Source: Sciurus carolinensis
Taxonomy: Eukaryota; Chordata; Mammalia; Rodentia; Sciuridae
Assembly: GCF_902686445.1 (NCBI RefSeq)
Contig: NC_062220.1
Span: 94,426,143-94,490,142 of the forward strand
Direction: 5' to 3'
DNA length: 64,000 nt
Positions 60,611 to 64,000 of this stretch are shown in pieces; position 1 is the first letter of the stretch; each line of letters begins with the position of its first letter. The position numbers were made by a program, and so were the translations under genes. The notes under the pieces were generated by a model. It was not told where the DNA came from, did not search any database, and saw only the letters and a program-made list of their open reading frames with translations.

Positions 60611-62209
60611 CTCTCTTCTGCATGTTTGCCTTTTACTCCTTACCCAACTTGCCCACTGGACTAGACATGTCTTAACCAACTTGGTGTGAGTTCCCTCAGT
60701 CATGGTTTTTCATGAGGATATTAATATATAACAATATCCTCAGGTGTGTGCGCTCTGGTGTGTGCTTCTTCAAAGTGGAACAAAGATATTTGCAAAGCAA
60801 ACTGGGTGCAGGATACTGAATTTTTATGGCTTTCCAGTCTTACAGTTGTCTTGACCACACCTATTTTGACAGAAATTTCTTATACAACTTGCTTTTATAG
60901 ACATTTTCCAAGAGTCATCTTCATCTTCTTAGGAACAACTTGTCTTCACAGGCTTCTAGTTTGTTGGCTGCTTCACATTTTAGTAAAGTATACAGCTGAA
61001 TTCACAATTTGGGGACAGACACAGTTGACTTGGTGTAAGTACACAGTATCCCTGTGCATAGCTGGTCCATTCAGGAGTACTCAGTGTGTCCCTGGTGTCC
61101 CTCAGTAGGCTTTATAAAGAAAGAGGGTCCCTCGAAGAGAGGTTGCTTAGGTATACATCTGTTGTGTTTTTAAAACACTAGTACTTATGCCCAAATTTTT
61201 AATTTAGTTTAGAGTCAGTATTTGCTGTTATATGTATATTGCAGATCCCTGGCAGTAACTGCAGGTTGTCATTGACTCACTATTATGGTATCTAAAACAT
61301 GGACTGAAAACAGTAACTTGGTTATAATGTCAAGAGTTCATGGGTACATTATCTCAATTTTTCCTAAAAAAAATCTCTTGTAGCTTTTAGAAGTAAAAAA
61401 GAGAAAGTAGTAATGAACTTTTATTTCAATTTAACACCTGTACTAGTATTTTCTTTAGTGACGTGGGTGGACTGCTTACAGAACCCATGAATAACTGTGA
61501 ACTGGGAGGGATTTAAAGAGGGGGACTGTACTAGATAGTTGATAAGAAAGATTTTCGAGTTTTCAACTCCACATTTTTAAAAAAATATTCTGTATTGAAT
61601 TTTAAAGTTTGATTTTTTTTTAACGCTAAAATACATGTTCATCCATGTGCAACTGCACAGAAACTGTATGTAGTACTACAGTATACATGTGCTGAACCCA
61701 GCTACAAGACTGTTAGGGGATGATTTGTAACCTGGTATTATGTTATTGTCGAGGCTTCCCATATTTATGATAAAAATGAGAGTAGTAGACTTTTGACTTA
61801 GAAAAAAAGAGTTGTTTTTAACCTTTCAAACTTTGGGGTAAATGTAATTGAAGAGCATCTGTGATTATAAGATGTGGTTTGAAATGTGCCAATTGTAACC
61901 ACTTATCTATGAAAATCTGGAATTTCTTGTCATTGGTCAACCAAAGCAAGACACAGAAGTAAACTGAATGACAAGAGACAAGATGGCAAGATCATCCATA
62001 ATCCCTCATTTCAAATTCAGTGTTTGTGGTCATCGTATTTTGATTGATTGATTCTGTTGGTAAAGGTTATATGCTTGGATGTATATCTTTTTTCCACATC
62101 ATGAGTTCCTTCCAACCCTGAGGCTTTCTCCATTAATAGGGAAAATGACCACTATTTCTACCAAGTATTTTTGTATTCTGAGGAGGAGGTATTATCCCTA
62201 TAGATAAGA

Positions 62210-62585
62210 TGTATATTAATTTGCTGGGACTGCCATCAAAAGTATCACAGACTGGGTGAATTAAACTACAGAAATTTATTGTCTGACGATTCTGGAGGCT
62301 GGAAGTCCAAGGTGAAGTTGTCAGCAGGGGTGGTGGTGTTCTGAGGCCATTTTCCCGACTGGTAGATGACTGTCATCTACCTGTGTCTTCATGTGGTCTT
62401 TACGTGTCTGCATCCAAACAGCTTCTTATAAGAACATCAGTCAAATTGAATTGGGGCCACCCTGATGACCTCATTTTATCTTAATTACCTCTTTAAAGAC
62501 TGTTTTTCCAAACACAGGTGCATTATGAGGTATTAGGGATTAGAACTTGAACATATGAATTTTAGGGGGACAGAATTTAGCCTAT
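62210..62585 (-). mobile_element. MaLR solo LTR, antisense, in the EEPD1 intron
   Basis: Recognised by ttgctgggactgccatcaaa, gattctggaggctggaagtc, ttcttataagaacatcagtc and tgaattttagggggacagaa. Confidence 0.75.
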
Positions 62586-62734
62586 AAGAAAAATGATTTA
62601 GTGAAAATTGCTTAGGGTCTTCCTTCTTGGCAGTTTATGAGGAACATGCTCCTCTGAGATTTTTTTTGGAGAGATGATTTTAAGGTGTTCATGTCCCATT
62701 GGTTTGTTTATTTGGAGGGCACTTGACCCTAGCT

Positions 62735-62880
62735 CTTTTTGTTTTATATTTTGAAACAGAGTTTTACTAAGTTGTTTAAGGCCTTGCGAAGTTGCTGAGG
62801 CTGGCCTTGAACTTGTGATCCTCCTGCTTTGGCCTGCCGAATTGCTGGGATCACAGGCATGAGTCACTGTGCCCAGCTTT
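62735..62880 (-). mobile_element. B1-like SINE part, antisense
   Basis: gttgctgaggctggccttga and attgctgggatcacaggcat identify the 7SL-derived section. The ID part is not evident. Confidence 0.8.
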
Positions 62881-63544
62881 GTGTCCCAGTTTGAAGACTA
62901 AAGAAAGCTGCCTTTAAGTTATTAGAGTGACACTGGCCTGATGAAGAACAGCTCTCTTGTGACAGCATGGCTCTTACCTTGGAGCTGGCTTCAGGTTCCC
63001 CGGGCACTCCTCTTCTTCCAACTTGCTGGTCCTGGGTTTTACTCCTGAAACTACAGCGGTGACTCGAGGCCTTGGCACTGCCCCTTCCCTCAGGCAGCAG
63101 CCTCCCTTTGCCAAGTCCCAGGCTTTCCTTGGCTACAGGTAATGTTGACATACAAGTCTGCCAAACGCTGGGCACCAGTTTCAGGTAGGAATTTAGTTCC
63201 TGTCCACTGTTCAGAACATAGTGCCCTTCAGAATTGCTGTGGAAAGGTGAGATTCAGACGGGCTGTCAGGATGCCAGCTTGCCTTGGGCTTTCTTCTGCT
63301 GTGAAGCACCTGCTAGGGCCTCCCTTGTCCTGTGGATTTCTTTCCCTTCTGTCCCAGTCACTATTGTCATTGCACATCTGTGCCATCTGCCCTCCTAGAC
63401 CGAAGGTTTCACGAGAGCAGGGCCCTGTATGTACAGCCTGTTTTCCACACAGTCGTCTCAAGAATTTGTGGGGAGAATATATGACTGCTCACATTTACTG
63501 AAAATGTACTTTACCTTGAGTGCTGTTGATAAGACTTTTTTATT

Positions 63545-63715
63545 AATTAACTAACTTCATCCTCACCCTGCCCCAGCAAGGTGGGTGAAGTAGGTCTACT
63601 TCACACACAAGGAAACTTGAAGAACTGAAGACAGCTCACAGGGAATCACATGGTTGTTGAATGTGGAGCAGAATTACCCTGAGCCCACTTTTAAATCAAG
63701 GGTCTCGAATCCAGG
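63545..63715 (+). mobile_element. MIR fragment in the EEPD1 intron
   Basis: taactaacttcatcctcacc, cacacaaggaaacttgaaga and gctcacagggaatcacatgg match MIR. Confidence 0.6.
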
Positions 63716-63884
63716 CACCTGGAATGGGAGCAGGAGCTGAAGAAAGGGGAGAGCTCTATAACTAGAAAGCAAGAAGGGACACGGTTAACTGGGGGAAAGG
63801 ACCCTGTCTCTTGGAGGTCCTGCCCTGCTCTGGTGCTTACCTGGCACTTGAAATCATTCAATTCTGTCATCCAGTGAAGTCAGG

Positions 63885-64000
63885 AGGGCTGGATATTTTT
63901 AAATTGAAATATGATTTCCATGCCATGCAGATCACACCCCCTTCAAAGTGTAAAATCTGGTGTTTTTAGTGTATTCAACTATTAGCATTCATTCTAGAAC
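63885..64000 (-). mobile_element. Old antisense L1 fragment at the window edge
   Basis: Motifs such as attgaaatatgatttccatg and the sequence around gtgtttttagtgtattcaac match the antisense 3' region of old L1. It likely continues beyond the window. Confidence 0.5.

Larger units (their letters stand above)
52731..64000 (+). other. EEPD1: EEPD1 intron following the first coding exon (continues past window)
   Basis: The donor gtgagg opens the intron at 52731. No later EEPD1 exon was recognised up to 64000: the next expected peptide of the EEP domain, continuing after LLEN, is not found. The interval holds SINEs, MIRs, one MaLR LTR, a MER5-like piece and otherwise unremarkable unique sequence. 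A long intron here agrees with the human gene. Confidence 0.85.

Noticed and set aside
1..64000. CRISPR array, operon or other prokaryotic-type system
   Set aside because: The window is mammalian: SINE/L1/MaLR repeats, spliced gene, CpG island; no regularly spaced direct repeats.
56000..64000. A further EEPD1 exon or another gene in the intron
   Set aside because: Frames of 114-146 codons (for example 56898-57338 and 57540-57968) lack domains and do not continue the EEP nuclease fold.

Overview
This window is nuclear DNA from a rodent, most likely of the squirrel family (ground squirrel, marmot or tree squirrel). The clues are many ID-type tRNA-derived SINEs and dimeric B1+ID SINEs of the form seen in sciurids, a young L1 family whose 3' end carries G-rich tracts, MaLR solo LTRs, and ancient MIR, L2 and MER5 repeats. 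Repeat identities rest on recalled consensus sequences, not on a search.

One protein-coding gene is clearly supported: EEPD1 (endonuclease/exonuclease/phosphatase family domain containing 1), on the + strand. A dense CpG island at about 50.5-51.35 kb is its probable promoter and non-coding first exon. The first coding exon (ATG at 51853, splice donor after 52730) encodes an N-terminal myristoylation/palmitoylation signal, two helix-hairpin-helix DNA-binding modules and the start of the EEP nuclease domain. From 52731 to the end lies intron sequence; the remaining exons are beyond the window. The first 50 kb looks like the intergenic flank upstream of EEPD1 and shows no recognisable gene.

Regions. 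1-26 kb: low-density intergenic sequence with scattered SINEs, MIRs, MER5s and old L1 pieces. 27.3-29.3 kb: a young 5'-truncated L1. 30.3-38 kb: L1 fragments, including a young L1 inserted inside an old L1, with its target-site duplication visible. 41.2-45 kb: a four-layer nest (old L1, young L1, ID SINE, antisense L1) with matching target-site duplications. Segments at about 15.5-18.05 kb and 45.0-47.5 kb are inverted copies of each other with patchy identity: nearly identical in a ~1 kb core and much more diverged elsewhere. 47.9-49 kb: antisense old L1 split by a MaLR LTR. 50.5-64 kb: EEPD1 promoter, first coding exon and intron.

No novel molecular system was found. The most unusual features are the inverted-repeat pair with its sharp identity steps, the nested insertion series, the GC-box array at the EEPD1 promoter, and one possible unannotated exon just upstream of the CpG island.
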